A stretch of DNA of 64,000 nt from Isochrysis galbana (lineage: Eukaryota; Haptophyta; Isochrysidales; Isochrysidaceae): positions 2,781,801 to 2,845,800 of the forward strand of contig CM030931.1 of the NCBI GenBank assembly GCA_018136815.1. The letters run 5' to 3'. The notes under the pieces are model-generated. The model was not told the DNA's origin. It saw only the letters and a list, made by a program, of their open reading frames with translations, and ran no database searches. This document shows positions 20,764-31,512 of the stretch, one piece after another. Made by a program: the position numbers and the translations under genes. Position 1 is the first letter of the stretch, and each line of letters starts with the position of its first letter.

Positions 20764-21159
20764 CGTCGCTGAGGAGGTCGCGCCACTCTCTCGCTTCATC
20801 CCACACACGAGCTCGCGAATAGCCTACTCACTCACTCAATATCAATAAGTGTTTCGTTCGAAACTGTAGTCTTGTAGAGCGTCTTAGTCTTAGGTCGCGT
20901 TCCGTCGAATATGGGACAGACTCGGGGGTGAGTCATCAAATGTCCATAGTTTACCATAAAATATTTAGTTTTAAACATTATGCAGACGGAGAACAAATAC
21001 TACACTTAAAGAGGGTAAATACTACAATTAAACACTAGTGCAGCGCTTCACAGTGCCAGTGCCCCCTCCCCCCGATATCCGATATCACTCGGACACCTGG
21101 CTCGTGGCTTCACCTTCTGCATCCGCATCATCCTTTCCCTTGCATCATCGATGACTGCC
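20764..21159. other. AT-richer spacer with shared 46-bp motif
   Basis: 20895-20950 holds the recurrent block GCGTTCCGTCGAATATGGGA, then CATCAAATGTCCATAG, followed by AT-rich sequence. CACTCGGACACCTGGCTCGT at 21086-21105 recurs at about 47645. No coding signal. Confidence 0.6.
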
Positions 21160-21380
21160 TCCGGATCCGTAATTAATTAATTTCTTAATAGTCTCACCGC
21201 ACACGCGGCCGTGCATCCTCTACTTTCTACTCACGTAGGAAACTTTCTACACCCCCGCTCCCTCGGCCCTTTCCCCCCGCCATCAGGCGACTCCCCCCGT
21301 GCACTACTAGGGGGATAGGGGAAAAGGGCTTAGATATGGTCGGTGGCCCGCGCCCCCCCCCGGTGATCCGTTCCCCCCTT
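21160..21380 (+). repeat. Repeat family C, copy 3
   Basis: AATTAATTAATTTCTTAATA, then GTCTCACCGCACACGCGGCC, then the CACTACTAGGGGGATAG and GGTGATCCGTTCCCC blocks of copy 2, with a divergent left third shared with 33892-33955. Confidence 0.7.
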
Positions 21381-21406
21381 CCTCCTCTGCCTACCGGGCT
21401 GGCGAG

Positions 21407-21829
21407 GTGTCGTTCCGTCAATTGTGGGACATCAGTCGAATTGAGCGATCGAATGTCCGCAGTTTAAAATTCGCATACTATTTTCCCGGGGGGGGGGGAG
21501 CCGTGTCGGCGCTTTTCATATATTTAAGATATTTGCCCGTGGCACCTGATTATGGGCACGGCGCGATGTGCAGTCCCCCCGCGGGGGTGCCGTGCGTGCG
21601 CATGCCAATGCGTACCCCTAAGGCCCACATTTACGTAAAGTAGCCATATAAGAGATGTTTCGTTGCGCAGCACGTGTGATGACTTGCAATCACATTGTGC
21701 ACGCCGTGCGTGGGCACGGCGCGATGTGCATCGGCCCCCCCCGCGGGGGCGCCGTGCGTGCGCATAGCAACTTCCAGGAAGGTGCACGCCGTGCGTTCAC
21801 TCTTTCCGCGGGGGAACTCTGGGCACCCG
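21407..21829 (+). repeat. Repeat family A, copy 1
   Basis: Opens with GTGTCGTTCCGTCAATTGTG and ATTGAGCGATCGAATGTCC. Two or more imperfect subrepeats follow, built from TGACTTGCAATCAC, GCACGCCGTGCGTGGGCACG and GCGATGTGCATCGG, then a G/C palindrome and GCCGTGCGTGCGCAT. It ends at TTTCCGCGGGGGAACTCTGG. Other copies are at 26.98-27.43, 43.03-43.53 and 55.17-55.46 kb. Confidence 0.8.
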
Positions 21830-22210
21830 TGAGTGCGACAGGAGAGTACTTTGTCTACATCGCCAAGCGACTCGGTCAGCGCACCTACGAGGAGATCCGC
21901 ACCCCAGCCTTCAGGTTCTGCGAACACATGGAGGAGGGCATGGGCGGTGCCATCCTGGCGATGCTCCTCGTCACAGCCTCCGGCATGGGCCGTGGATGTG
22001 GAGACTTCCGCGTGGATCTGGCCAAGGAACGCTACCCGTCGATGTGGGCACTCATCGAGCCATACATGGGCCGTTGGTGCAAGGCAACCCTCATGCTCGT
22101 CGGCGACTACTCCGACGAGTACGACAAGATCCCAGTCCCAAAGACCAGATACATTGGAGAGCAGGCCGCCCTCGCGTACCTCTGCATGGAATACATCATG
22201 GCGGCCGTTT
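21830..22210 (+). CDS. Orphan coding segment of unknown family
   Basis: An open frame of about 127 residues with strong GC3 bias, bounded by repeat A on the left and a truncated LINE on the right. It reads SATGEYFVYIAKRLGQRTYE ... FRFCEHMEEGMGGAILAMLL ... RYPSMWALIEPYMGRWCKAT ... IGEQAALAYLCMEYIMAA. It has no own start or stop, since the ORF continues into both repeats. It looks like a real exon or a captured gene fragment, mostly helical, but I do not recognise the family. The minus strand is also open, which weakens the case. Confidence 0.4.
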
Positions 22211-24158
22211 ATGTTGTACGAGACGATTGTAATCGGTCCTTCACCTGGGTATCCGAGGGTAGGGTTGAATGTAAGTGCGTAGACGATTCGCGCGTTGGCT
22301 CGGCGCAGGAGGCGGGTTAGTCGCGCGTACTTGTGAAGGTAGCGACATTCGGCGCCTAAGGCGCAAAATCCGCCCTTTGGTTGTTTCCCTGGGGGTCCGG
22401 CGCTCGCGCGCGGGAATGCGCAGATGATCGTGCACGCTCCGTTTTTCCACGCGCCCGGGTAATCGTGGGAGCGGTTACACGCCTTGCCCATGATGTTCAT
22501 GGGGCATTTCCCGTTTGGGAAGCGTTTGCACAGCTCCGGTGCGTCCGGGTTCAAGGCCTCTTGGATGGTCTTTTTCGGGGGCGCTGTGCGCTTGCGCTCT
22601 TCACGCTCGAGGCGTGCGGCTTTTTCCTCCGCGCAGACACAGATGCGTAGCGGGGGATGGAAGGCCATGGCGTAGCCTTTGTTGTAGCCTTTGCAGCCCT
22701 TGGGCCCCGCGTGGATGCTGAGGTCCTTAATGTCGCCTCCAAGCTCGCGGCAGTTGCGTACTGCGTATTCGATGGGGTATGGGGCCCCGTTGACGGTGAG
22801 GAGGATTTTGCGCGGGAAGTCGAACGAGTTGAACGAGCCCTGTTTCGGGGTCAAGTGGTACACTTCTTTCTTACCTTGGGTCACTAGGACCCCTTCTTTG
22901 GTAATGATCTTGGTCCGCTCCTGGTTTCCTTGAATGAAGTAGAAGCCATGGTTCTCGACCGCCTTGGCGAGGGTGCTGATAGTGATGTGGTTTTTCAGCT
23001 CAAACTTGTAGTTGCGCACCACCAGGTGCGCCGAGACGTCTCTGAAGGCGCCGGCTATCGCCTTGTCCGATGCGCGTGGGAGGCTCTTGGTCTTCTCGTC
23101 GAGAGTTTGATATTTCACCGCTATCGGGCAGGGGATGCCTGCATTGTGCATTGCGGAAGTCCGCTACGTCCTTGTATTTTTCGCGAAACTGGTTGGCGCA
23201 ATCCGCCGTTACGCAAATTTCCCACGGCCCGGAGGCGCTCTTAGACAAGAAGTCGGGCTCAAGGTCCACGCCTTCTAGCTTGTTGAGGTGCGCGACAATG
23301 GCCCCGAGGGTCTCCTCGTCCTTGGCTTTGTGGCCTTTTTCGTAGGCCGTGAATGAGATGATGATCTTCTGGTCTATGGGAAATTCCGCTTCCTCCTCGG
23401 GCATGGGCTCGAGGTCTTCGTCGAGGAGGGCCACCTGAGTGACCGGGGTGGGGAGTGTGGTTAGTCCCATGCGTGGTCTAGTCACTTCAGGGTCCGTGAG
23501 GTTTGTTGGATCCGTGATGGTGTCGCCCCTTTCCGAGGGTTTGGTGTGCTGGGTGTTTTGTGTTGGCTCTTGTTGGTGTTGGTGTTTGTTGTGCTGGGCC
23601 TCTTTGGCCAGTGTTGTGCGTGTCGTTCGCGCGACCGAGCCGCGGCTGCCCACCAGCCCGACGGCTTTGTTGAAGAGCTTTCCCTTCGTTCCATCTCTTG
23701 CGCTGCCCCTGACCCCCATCTTGGGGGTCCATTGCTGCTCCATGTTGTGACCTCTGTTGAGGTACGTCCTGTCCCCCTTGGGGTTTTGTGTGTGTTGGTG
23801 CCGGGCCGGCACCTCGCGCCGGAGCGCGAGGGCGGTACCGCGGCTGTGTAGGGTCCAGGCCCGGAGGCCTTCCCTGATGGAGCGTCCCACTGTGGTGGTG
23901 TGTTGGGTGTGGCTGTGGGGTGTGGAATGTGTGTGCTGCATGTTGTCACCCAGCATGCTGGCCTTGTTCTCTCTGTTCTCTGCGTAGCGCGGGCGTGGCC
24001 CGCTGGCTCCTGTGCCCACCTGGCTGGGAGGGTCGTCCTGGCGCGGTCGCTACGGCGACAGCGGCGTGTCCATGAGTCCTTCGTCCATCGCGGCGAGGGC
24101 GGCGGCAGCGAGAGCGGGCGGCGGCGCGCGCTCCATGACCCTATCAGTTTACTGATAG
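22207..24158 (-). pseudogene. LINE copy: ORF1 degenerate, ORF2 cut at its start
   Basis: A hairpin (24141-24158) and ATG 24136 begin ORF1. The ORF1 reading is broken by at least two frame changes (about 24060-24090 and 23150). Recognisable parts are DQKIIISFTAYEKGHKAKDE, then LEGVDLEPDFLSKSASGPWE, LAKAVENHGFYFIQGNQERT, NSFDFPRKILLTVNG and GPKGCKGYNKGYAMAFHPP. These are followed by a CCCH-like pair (CKRFPNGKCPM ... ACNRSH; CALGAECRYLH) suited to nucleic-acid binding. ORF2 starts with ITIVSYNINGR, the first strand of an APE-type endonuclease, and is cut there against the orphan segment. Confidence 0.75.
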
Positions 24159-24725
24159 TTGGGAACTGTTCAATTGTAATTGTGAGCGCGTACCTTACAC
24201 AAATATTCATGCCTACAGCCTTCAGATGGGCAAGAATACAACAACATTCGATGGTTCACACCGAGTATGTCGTCCATATTCATATATTCGTCGGAACGCG
24301 ACCTTACCGTGTATTCGGCCTTGAGCTTAGCTCCGTTTCGCATGATCCCCGGGGACGTATACGTGTGATAAGTGATATACAATGCACAAAACACCACACA
24401 ACAAATTTGAGTAGGCCACAACGAGCAAAGTTTGTGCGCCAAGGGTTGTCATTGCATGCCTCGCAATTCACAAAAGCAACGACATGAACAAGTCGAAAGT
24501 CGAAAGTCACAACGCCTAGATTAACCTTTGAATTTGCCGCATGACGGCATACTTTCACAGTGCACAGCCGTCGGGCTCACCCACACCCGCACAGCCCGCA
24601 AAGTCGTTACGGTCCACTCGTTCCACTTGCTAGAAAATGTCTGAGAGGACTTTGCGTGAGCATGATGAGTCGCCTGGGCCCCATGAGTCCAGTCAAGCCG
24701 GCATCACTGTTTGACGGTGGAAAAT
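24159..24725. other. Spacer upstream of LINE, 3' flank of PX-PH gene
   Basis: No gene recognised. AT-richer than the surroundings, with no match to repeats A, B or C noted. Confidence 0.4.
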
Positions 24726-26682
24726 TCACATCACCTCTTTCGGGCCAAAGACTATGGGTGTTGGTGGCCCTCCGATGTTGCGGGCAACGGACCGATATTG
24801 AGTGTGCAATTTGGCCGGAGATTCAACTCCTTTGCACGCAGCAAGAGCCTCGTGCCATTCATCGAAGTCTGACCGACTCTTTGCGACGAAACGCCATGTG
24901 GTGACGGGAGCGTGGATGGGACCCGAGGCCATGACGTTACGACACGCGTTCTTGCTCCAAGCATCCACCCGTTGGAGGAGCGACATGTTCGCCTCAGCCG
25001 CCAGTGGTATTGGCGGCGATGCCCCCCACGTCCCTAGGGCGAAACCTGGAGTAAGGAAAGATAGACGGCGTGCCGGCGTGCTCAGCAACAGCACGTTGTG
25101 CCCTTCAGCGTCGCACTCAATTGATAGCGTAGCGCCTTCCAAGGGAATGCTGCCCTTCAGTGCCTTGTCCTCCGTGTTGTAGTACACAAGAAAATGGGTT
25201 AGGGGCCCACCTGGCTTGGATTGCACCTGCAGCAGCTCAAAATGACGTTCTTTGAAGGTTCGATTCCCGAGCGGCCCTAGACTCGCCCCTTGCTTCAGGA
25301 GCAGTCCACTTTTCACAATCATCTCGCTAGCGACAATTTCACCACGCAACTCCTTGATAGGGGTATATGGCGCTAGGGCAGTTGGCGCCACTTCGTCTTG
25401 CCTATTGAAAGTCGTCCCGCTCTGCTTAAGATCGCCACAAGATTGACAATCGGAAGAGCAGAGTGTTCTTGAAGGAGATGCGGTGGAAGGGGCCACGCCT
25501 TCGATATCCGCCAGCAGGTCACCATTGGCTGCAGCCTTCACATTGCGGGACCAGATTCCAAGGGCGTGTTGCTTGAGGCGCTTGGACCGGACTCGCCAAA
25601 GCATCGCAAGAACTTGCTTCCTGGCGGTAAACGCCGCGTGCATAGCAATGCTCACTTCAAGGCGGGCACGGCATGCATCAGCCCGCGTGTTTTGAAGGGT
25701 CACCGCTGTCTCAACGAGCCTCTCCTCAACAGTACAGCGAGTGTGCTCCTCGGCATGCAACTCAGCTTTGAGTGTGGATGTCCGTGCCGCATATCTCTCA
25801 CGAACATCAACAAGTCGAGAAGTTGCCTCGGCAAGCCTGGATTCTACACCCAGACGATATTCGAGCTCGCCCTGAAGATTGGACTGTAATTCAGCCAGCC
25901 GCTTCTCCACCTCGAATCGCCTCATCTGTTCAACACGAAGTTCAGTTTGCAATGTTCTTCGAATCTCATCCAACTGCCTCTCCGCATTCAAGCGTTCCTG
26001 CTCTTCATAGATAAGTTCGCCTTGAAGGATCGATGCACAGGTGGCAATACCCGCATTTACGCTGGCCAGCTGGGATCCTGCCGCACACTCGAGGAACGAG
26101 CACAGCTCGGGCGAAAGCGACAACACCTCATCCTCAAGCAATTCTATGAGGAAGCGAAGCAGCTGCTGGCCACGTTTCTATGGACAAGTAGTGACCAAAT
26201 CTGATTAGTCCAGGGCAGCGAATGAGAGGCGAGCATCAGCATCACAACGCCAACCTGCGCACCTTGAGGAAAAATTCGTTCTCATTCTTGAGGAGCTGCT
26301 TCGGGGGCATCTGCGGTACTGCCTGCCTTCCATATGTCTCACAGAGCTTTGAGTACAGCTGATCAAAGTCCTTGTAGCGCCGCCGGATCGAGAACACCGC
26401 GGGGCCTTTGCGTACTTCAAAGACGAAATAGGTGATGGGCTGCGAGCCGGGTGGACGACACGGGCGTCTCGCTCATGTCGGGGGGGAGGTGTGCGCACAG
26501 TTGTTAGAGGGTTACTCAGACGTACAGCGGCGCACCTTGCAGCCAGTTGACTCTGCTGCCCACACTTCCGTCTTGAGGACCGCAACGACGATGCCGGCGA
26601 CCATGCAATCTGTTGAGAAAGCGGGCTGGAGCATCGGTGGTACGTGTCCCCCATCGTCCGCCGGCTGCTCGAGCGTACTCAT
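24726..26682 (-). CDS. PX - coiled coil - PH phosphoinositide-binding protein
   Basis: Three exons, 26682-26536, 26439-26263 and 26177-24726, all in phase 0, give about 591 residues. Both donors are GTGCGC; acceptors are GCTCGCAG and TCCATAG, and the introns are only 96 and 85 bp. Splicing restores a PX domain (residues about 30-125): VVAVLKTEVW, then PITYFVFEVRKGPAVFSIRR, RYKDFDQLYSKLCETYG, MPPKQLLKNENEFFLK and KRGQQLLRFLIELLED. The basic RRRYKDF motif is the family phosphoinositide-contact region. A coiled coil follows (about 160-300, LQGELEYRLGVESRLAEATS). A PH domain covers about 398-557 (KSGLLLKQG, FKERHFELL, LVYYNTEDKALKGSIPLEGA, TTWRFVAKSRSDFDEWHEAL) with a long insert before its last helix. 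Likely an endomembrane trafficking or signalling adaptor; cargo unknown. Confidence 0.85.
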
Positions 26683-26984
26683 CGTGCCCTTCCCTCGCCC
26701 CCGCCTCCCCCCTGTAAGGCGCAGCAGGTAAGGTCCGAGGGCCAAGTTTCACAGATATGAGTCACAGGTATGTGTCGTGTAAGAGTACCGTTGTGAATTG
26801 TAGAAGGTAGCTGTGTAGAGCAACTTGTTAGCTAGCAGCTAGCAGCTAGCACGCTAGCACTAGCACGCCTAGCCACACATACTTTACGACCACCTCTGGG
26901 TCGCCTCCGCGTGCGAGCGCCCTGCGCGCCTTGTATTCCGCGTGATACAATGCCTTTGCCTGCGCCTTGGCGTAGCGCGCCGCC

Positions 26985-27430
26985 AGGTGTCGTTCCGTCA
27001 ATTGTGGGGCATCAGTCGAATTGAGCGATCAAATGTCCACAGTTATACAACAATATTTAAAATTAAACGAAAGACTAGGGGGCGCCGTGTGTAGGCATAA
27101 CAACTTTTTTCTCGCAGGGTATGATGACTTGCTTGCACCAATGTGCACGCCGTGCATGGGCACCATCGGTTCCCACGCGGAGACGCCGTGCGTGCGCATG
27201 CCAACATTTCCCCCTGCGTTTCATCTAAGGCCGACAACTACGTAAACGTGCAGTTTAAGAGATATTTCTCACGGAGCACGTGTGATGACTTGCAATCACA
27301 TTGTGCACGCCGTGCATGGTCACGGCGCGATGTGCATCGGTCCCCCCGCGGGGACGCCGTGCGTGCGCATAGCAACTTCCATGAAGGTGCACGCCGTGCG
27401 TTCACTCTTTCCGCGGGGGAACTCTGGGCG
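26985..27430 (+). repeat. Repeat family A, copy 2
   Basis: Starts GGTGTCGTTCCGTCAATTGT and repeats the CACGCCGTGCATGG, GATGTGCATCGGT and GACGCCGTGCGTGCGCAT blocks twice. It ends with the same CTTTCCGCGGGGGAACTCTG as copy 1, so the two copies share both ends. Confidence 0.8.
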
Positions 27431-28796
27431 CGGAGGACGGGCGGGAACCCTGGTGGCACCCCCCTGGGACCGTGGGGTTATTACAGTGCGGCCTCGACGG
27501 TGGTGGAGGAGGAGAGGAAGGAGGCGAAGATGGTGGAGGAGACGGTGGAAGAGACGGCGGCGTCGAAGGCGGCGTCGTGGGCGGAGGCGGAGGAGGCGGG
27601 AGCGAGGGAGGCGAGCCGGCAGGTTCAAGTACCGCGCCAGTGCCCGGTAAGCCGGTAAGCACCACCTGCTCGACATGCTGAATGGCGGCACCGTCGTCCG
27701 TCGTGGGGAGGGGGCAATGGGGGCGGAGAAACGGAGAAAAGGCGAGGAGCGAGGAGGGCGTGGGCGTGGTCGTGCGCACAATGGCTCAATAAAGAGTAAA
27801 CTTAGTAGTAAATAGTAACAGTAAACCCAAACCCAAACAAAAATAGAAAAACTAGAAACTAGCTAACCAATTACCTAGATATCTCAATTATCTTAGGTAA
27901 CTGGCTAGACTTCGGCATTATCTCGAAGTAAGTACTTAGCTGCAGGCACTATCTTTAAGTAGGTGTAGGTACTTAGTTAGCAATGAGTCACTATCTACTT
28001 CGAAGTACTTAGTGCTCACAAGACCCTGTTCCACGCCTTACTTTCTGGGGGTGAGGCGGGGGTAGATGAGGCTGGGAGGACACAGGGAGATGTTGTTATA
28101 TTATTACAGTCAAGCCTGTTTGTTGTAAAGCTCGTATTTTATATTATATCTTAATTTAAATACATAAACCGCCCGTACCCGTATACTCTACGGGATGCAA
28201 AAATAAAATTTTCGCACATGGTCCTCTTTCGACGGAACGAGGAACGACGGAACGCGACCTTCCGTGATATTTGAGATTTCTTTTTTCATGCATCTTTCTA
28301 CTTCTACTTACCACCTTATCCTTATCGGGGGGTAGGTTTTGGTATTGGTATTTGAGATTGTGAAATCGGTCAGGGTTTTGACCAGACTGCTGTCGGCCGT
28401 ACCCTCGGGGGCGGTCGAGAGGATACCTGAAGTTTAAGATGAGAGGCATGGAACTCGGCAGCGCAGACCATGAATGCGGTGGTGCTCACACTCTTTCACG
28501 ACCGCCCTGACCGTCGACGTTTTACATCAGAGAACGCCGTGTGTAGCTATTCCTTGCCTGTCTTCCTACGACTGGACGTCCAAGAAGCGGAGGTTTGGAG
28601 ATTTGGTGGGCGGTCCCGTAAGCTCGCAAAACGTAAGACTAGTACTTACTTCCTTGGCACGCACTACGGAGAAGGTGTGCGCTTTCAGAAGGACCCACCG
28701 CGCTCGGAAACGCCGACGAGTGCTTCGCCCCCCCCCCCCCCCCCCACGCCCCTCCCATAACGCCCCTCCCCCTCCCCCCCCCCCGTGGTGAGCGAG
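27431..28796. other. Long non-coding interval before GH16 gene
   Basis: 27480-27660 is a GGAGGCGGA-type low-complexity tract; the long Pro-rich minus ORF across it is probably an artefact. 27785-28020 is AT-rich with inverted pairs (CCAATTACCTAGATA vs TATCTTAGGTAACTGG; ACTTCGAAGTACTTAG). 28216-28255 holds GGTCCTCTTTCGACGGAACG. 28729-28783 is C-rich. Confidence 0.5.
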
Positions 28797-31512
28797 ATGG
28801 GCGTGCTGCAGGCTGTCCTCGCTGCCTTGATGCTCGATACGGGCAACGCCCTCGGACTCGCAGGTCAGACTACGCCCTCCTGCCGTCCCCCCCCCCGCGC
28901 GCGCTCGCGCCCATGCCCAGTGTGTGGCGCCACTCCTCTGCGCCCTGTTTGCACACTCGAGCCATGCAAGATCTCCTCTGAATCTCCGTCCTGCATCGCG
29001 ACTGTGCTCTCCGAAAAGAGATGCAAAAGCTCATGTGCATCCCAACCCCCGTATTCCAGACGTTACGCCACGACAACTTGGTCTGCTCAAGAGCACATCA
29101 ACTCGTTCCGTTGGCACTGATGCTGGATCATGGCGCGACGATTTTGAGGGCACGACCCTCGATCGATCGTCATGGAATGTCGAGGTCAACTGTAACGGCG
29201 GCGGAAACGGCGAGGCCCAGTGCTACGTTGATTCCGCCGAAAATCTGTACGTGGCGAACGGGAAGCTTCACATTGTCGCGACACGCGCTGCATCTGGTCA
29301 GATTTCCTCAGCCAGACTCACAACACAAGGCAAGTTCGAGGTCGCCTACGGGATCTGGGAAGCCAGGCTTCGTATCCCGGGCGTTAAGGGCACATGGCCC
29401 GCCTTTTGGACTCTCGGAGCTGACATTGGCCAGATCGGATGGCCCGCGTGTGGCGAAATAGATATAATGGAGAACTTCCAACGAGGAGGCGAGAATGACA
29501 ACACTCTCTACTCTACAGCACACTCTCTCAAGCACTCGTGGGGAACGAATACAGCTCTACCGGGCGGCTCGTCGCCTACCCTCGACCTGAGTATGTTTCA
29601 CACTGTCCGTCTGGAGTGGGCGCCCGACTCGCTCTCCTTCTTTGTCAATGGGGTACAGACATGGCGCCTCAACAGGCCCAACGGCGCGACAAACTACGAC
29701 TGGCCCTATGCCAAGCCCCATTTTGCGCTCCTCAACCTGGCTATTGGCGGTAATGGAGTTGGCTTTGCGATGCCTCCCGTGGATGCGTACCCAATCCGCT
29801 ATGAAATTGACTACGTATCCATCACGCCGCTGCCTCCACTGCCACCTCACCTGCCGCCTCTTCCGCCAGTGCCTCCCAAGCCGCCATCATTGCCTTGGCC
29901 CATTCGTTGTGGTGTCGCCACATGCGATGCTCTAGTCTGGGCAACAATGGCAGGCGGATACGCATGTGGCGCGCGAATTGAGTGGCTCCAGGGCACCGAG
30001 CCCGGCTCTCCTCAGCATGACGAGTACACGGCCTGCAAGCAAGTGGCCGTTGATGAATACCCAATCGCATGCGGCGGGTGCGATCCGCGCTTACTTGTGC
30101 AGTTGCACCCGCCTTCTCCCAAAGTGGCTCCGCCACCGCTCTCGCCTAAGGCACCATCGCCTTCACCACCTCCGCAATGTGGGGTTCCTACGTGCACGGC
30201 TTCTGTTTGGTCCACTGACGCAGAGGGGTTCACGTGCGGGGATCGAATCATTTGGGTGATGGGCCAACCAGGGGCGACGGAGTCGTCGGCTTGCGAGCAA
30301 GTGGGACGTGTCGAATTTCCAAACGAGTGCGGCGGCTGCGACCCGACGCAGGGTGCTGCCCCCCCCCCGTCACCATCGCCACCGCCTCCTCCCTGCGGTG
30401 TCTCCACCTGTACAACTTCCGTGTGGGCTACGCTTGCAGAAGGCTTCACATGCGGTGACCGCATTGTGTGGGTGAAGAACAATCTGGGAGAAACTGAGAC
30501 CATAGCTTGCGAGCGAGTCGCCCGGGTCGAGTTCCCAAACGAGTGCGGCGGTTGCGACCCAACGCAAATTATCTCAGCGCCCCGGCCATTGCCACCTTCA
30601 CCGAGTGTGCCATCGCCATCACCATCTCCTTTTGGACCACCTCCTTCTAGCCCACCTCCACCATTGCCATCACCATCTCCTTTTGGACCACCTCCTTCTA
30701 GCCCACCTCCACCATTGCCAGCGCCGCCTAGTTCGCCCCAGCCACAAACACCTCCGTCCACCCCGGCCCCGTCACCGCCGCCTCTACCAAGCGCACCCTT
30801 CCCAGTGCCACCGGCACCGCAACAGCCCACGCGCTGTGGTATGAGCACTTGCAATAGTTCGGTCTGGGCGACTTTCGCAGACGGTTTCACGTGCGGCGAC
30901 AGAATCCTGTGGGTGATGGGCCAACCGGGGGCGACGGAGTCGTCAGCGTGCGAGCAAGTGGGACGCGTCGAATATCCCGATCAGTGTGGTGGCTGCGACC
31001 CGACTCAGGACAATGCTCTCTCTCCGTCTCCATCGCCACCGCCTCCTCCCTGTGGCGTCTCCACCTGCACGAGTACCGTGTGGGCTACGCTTGCAGGAGG
31101 CTTCACATGTGGCGACAGAATAGCGTGGGTGATTAATACTCACGGGGAATCCGAGGCTACAGCTTGCGAGCGTGTCGGTCGGATCGAGTTCCCGAACGAG
31201 TGCGGCGGCTGTGACCCTATGCATGGAGCACAGCATCATGGATCGCCATCTCCTCCACCGAGCGCGCCAGCCCCGCCCCCGCCGTGTGGCGTCAGCTCTT
31301 GCACCGACTCCGTGTGGGCCACCCTCGCCAACGGCTTCACGTGCGGAGACCGAATCACATGGCTGCAAGACGTGGAGAAGCTTGATGAAGATCAAGCGTG
31401 TCGACAGGTTGCGAGCAAAGAGTTTCCCGATCAATGCGGCGGTTGCGATCCTCGTCCAACGCAGCGCAGCAGCTCTGCATCGGGCGGTGGTTCCGGTTCT
31501 GGATGCGCGTGA
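28797..31512 (+). CDS. GH16 beta-glucanase with six Cys-rich modules
   Basis: The catalytic GH16 domain (29.13-29.83 kb) has WRDDFEGTTLDRSSWNVEV, YGIWEARLRIPGVKGTWPAF and the active-site motif GEIDIMEN (nucleophile and acid/base Glu in ExDxxE), then IDYVSI at its end. This group cleaves beta-1,3 or mixed-linked glucans. Six repeats of about 56 residues follow: CGVxxC..SVWAT, then GFTCGDRIxWV, ACExV and EFPNxCGGCDP, each with conserved cysteines and separated by Pro/Ser linkers. They are probably carbohydrate-binding or wall-anchoring. A signal peptide (MGVLQAVLAALMLDTGNALG) begins at ATG 28797 in another frame. An intron 28864-29059 would join it in phase to DVTPRQLGLLKS, but its donor GTCAGA is atypical. 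Without it the frame opens only at a GTG (28924). Secreted. Confidence 0.8.
30616..30717 (+). repeat. 51-bp tandem duplication in Pro-rich linker
   Basis: Two essentially identical 51-bp units beginning CCATCACCATCTCC encode PSPSPFGPPPSSPPPPL twice between Cys-rich modules 3 and 4 of the GH16 protein. The phase is preserved. Confidence 0.9.

Noticed and set aside
21550-21790. CRISPR-like array in repeat A
   Set aside because: The subrepeats are GC-rich, unequal in spacing and dispersed at four loci; the organism is eukaryotic.
26205-26654. 149-residue minus ORF over the PX region
   Set aside because: Wrong frame; the PX domain is recovered in a different frame after removing two short introns.
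27320-27781. Pro-rich secreted protein on the minus strand
   Set aside because: Its core is a GGCGGAGGA repeat and its other end is repeat A; no independent support.
28924-29059. GTG at 28924 as the GH16 start
   Set aside because: Nuclear genes start at ATG and a signal peptide with ATG lies just upstream in another frame; this stretch is better read as intron.
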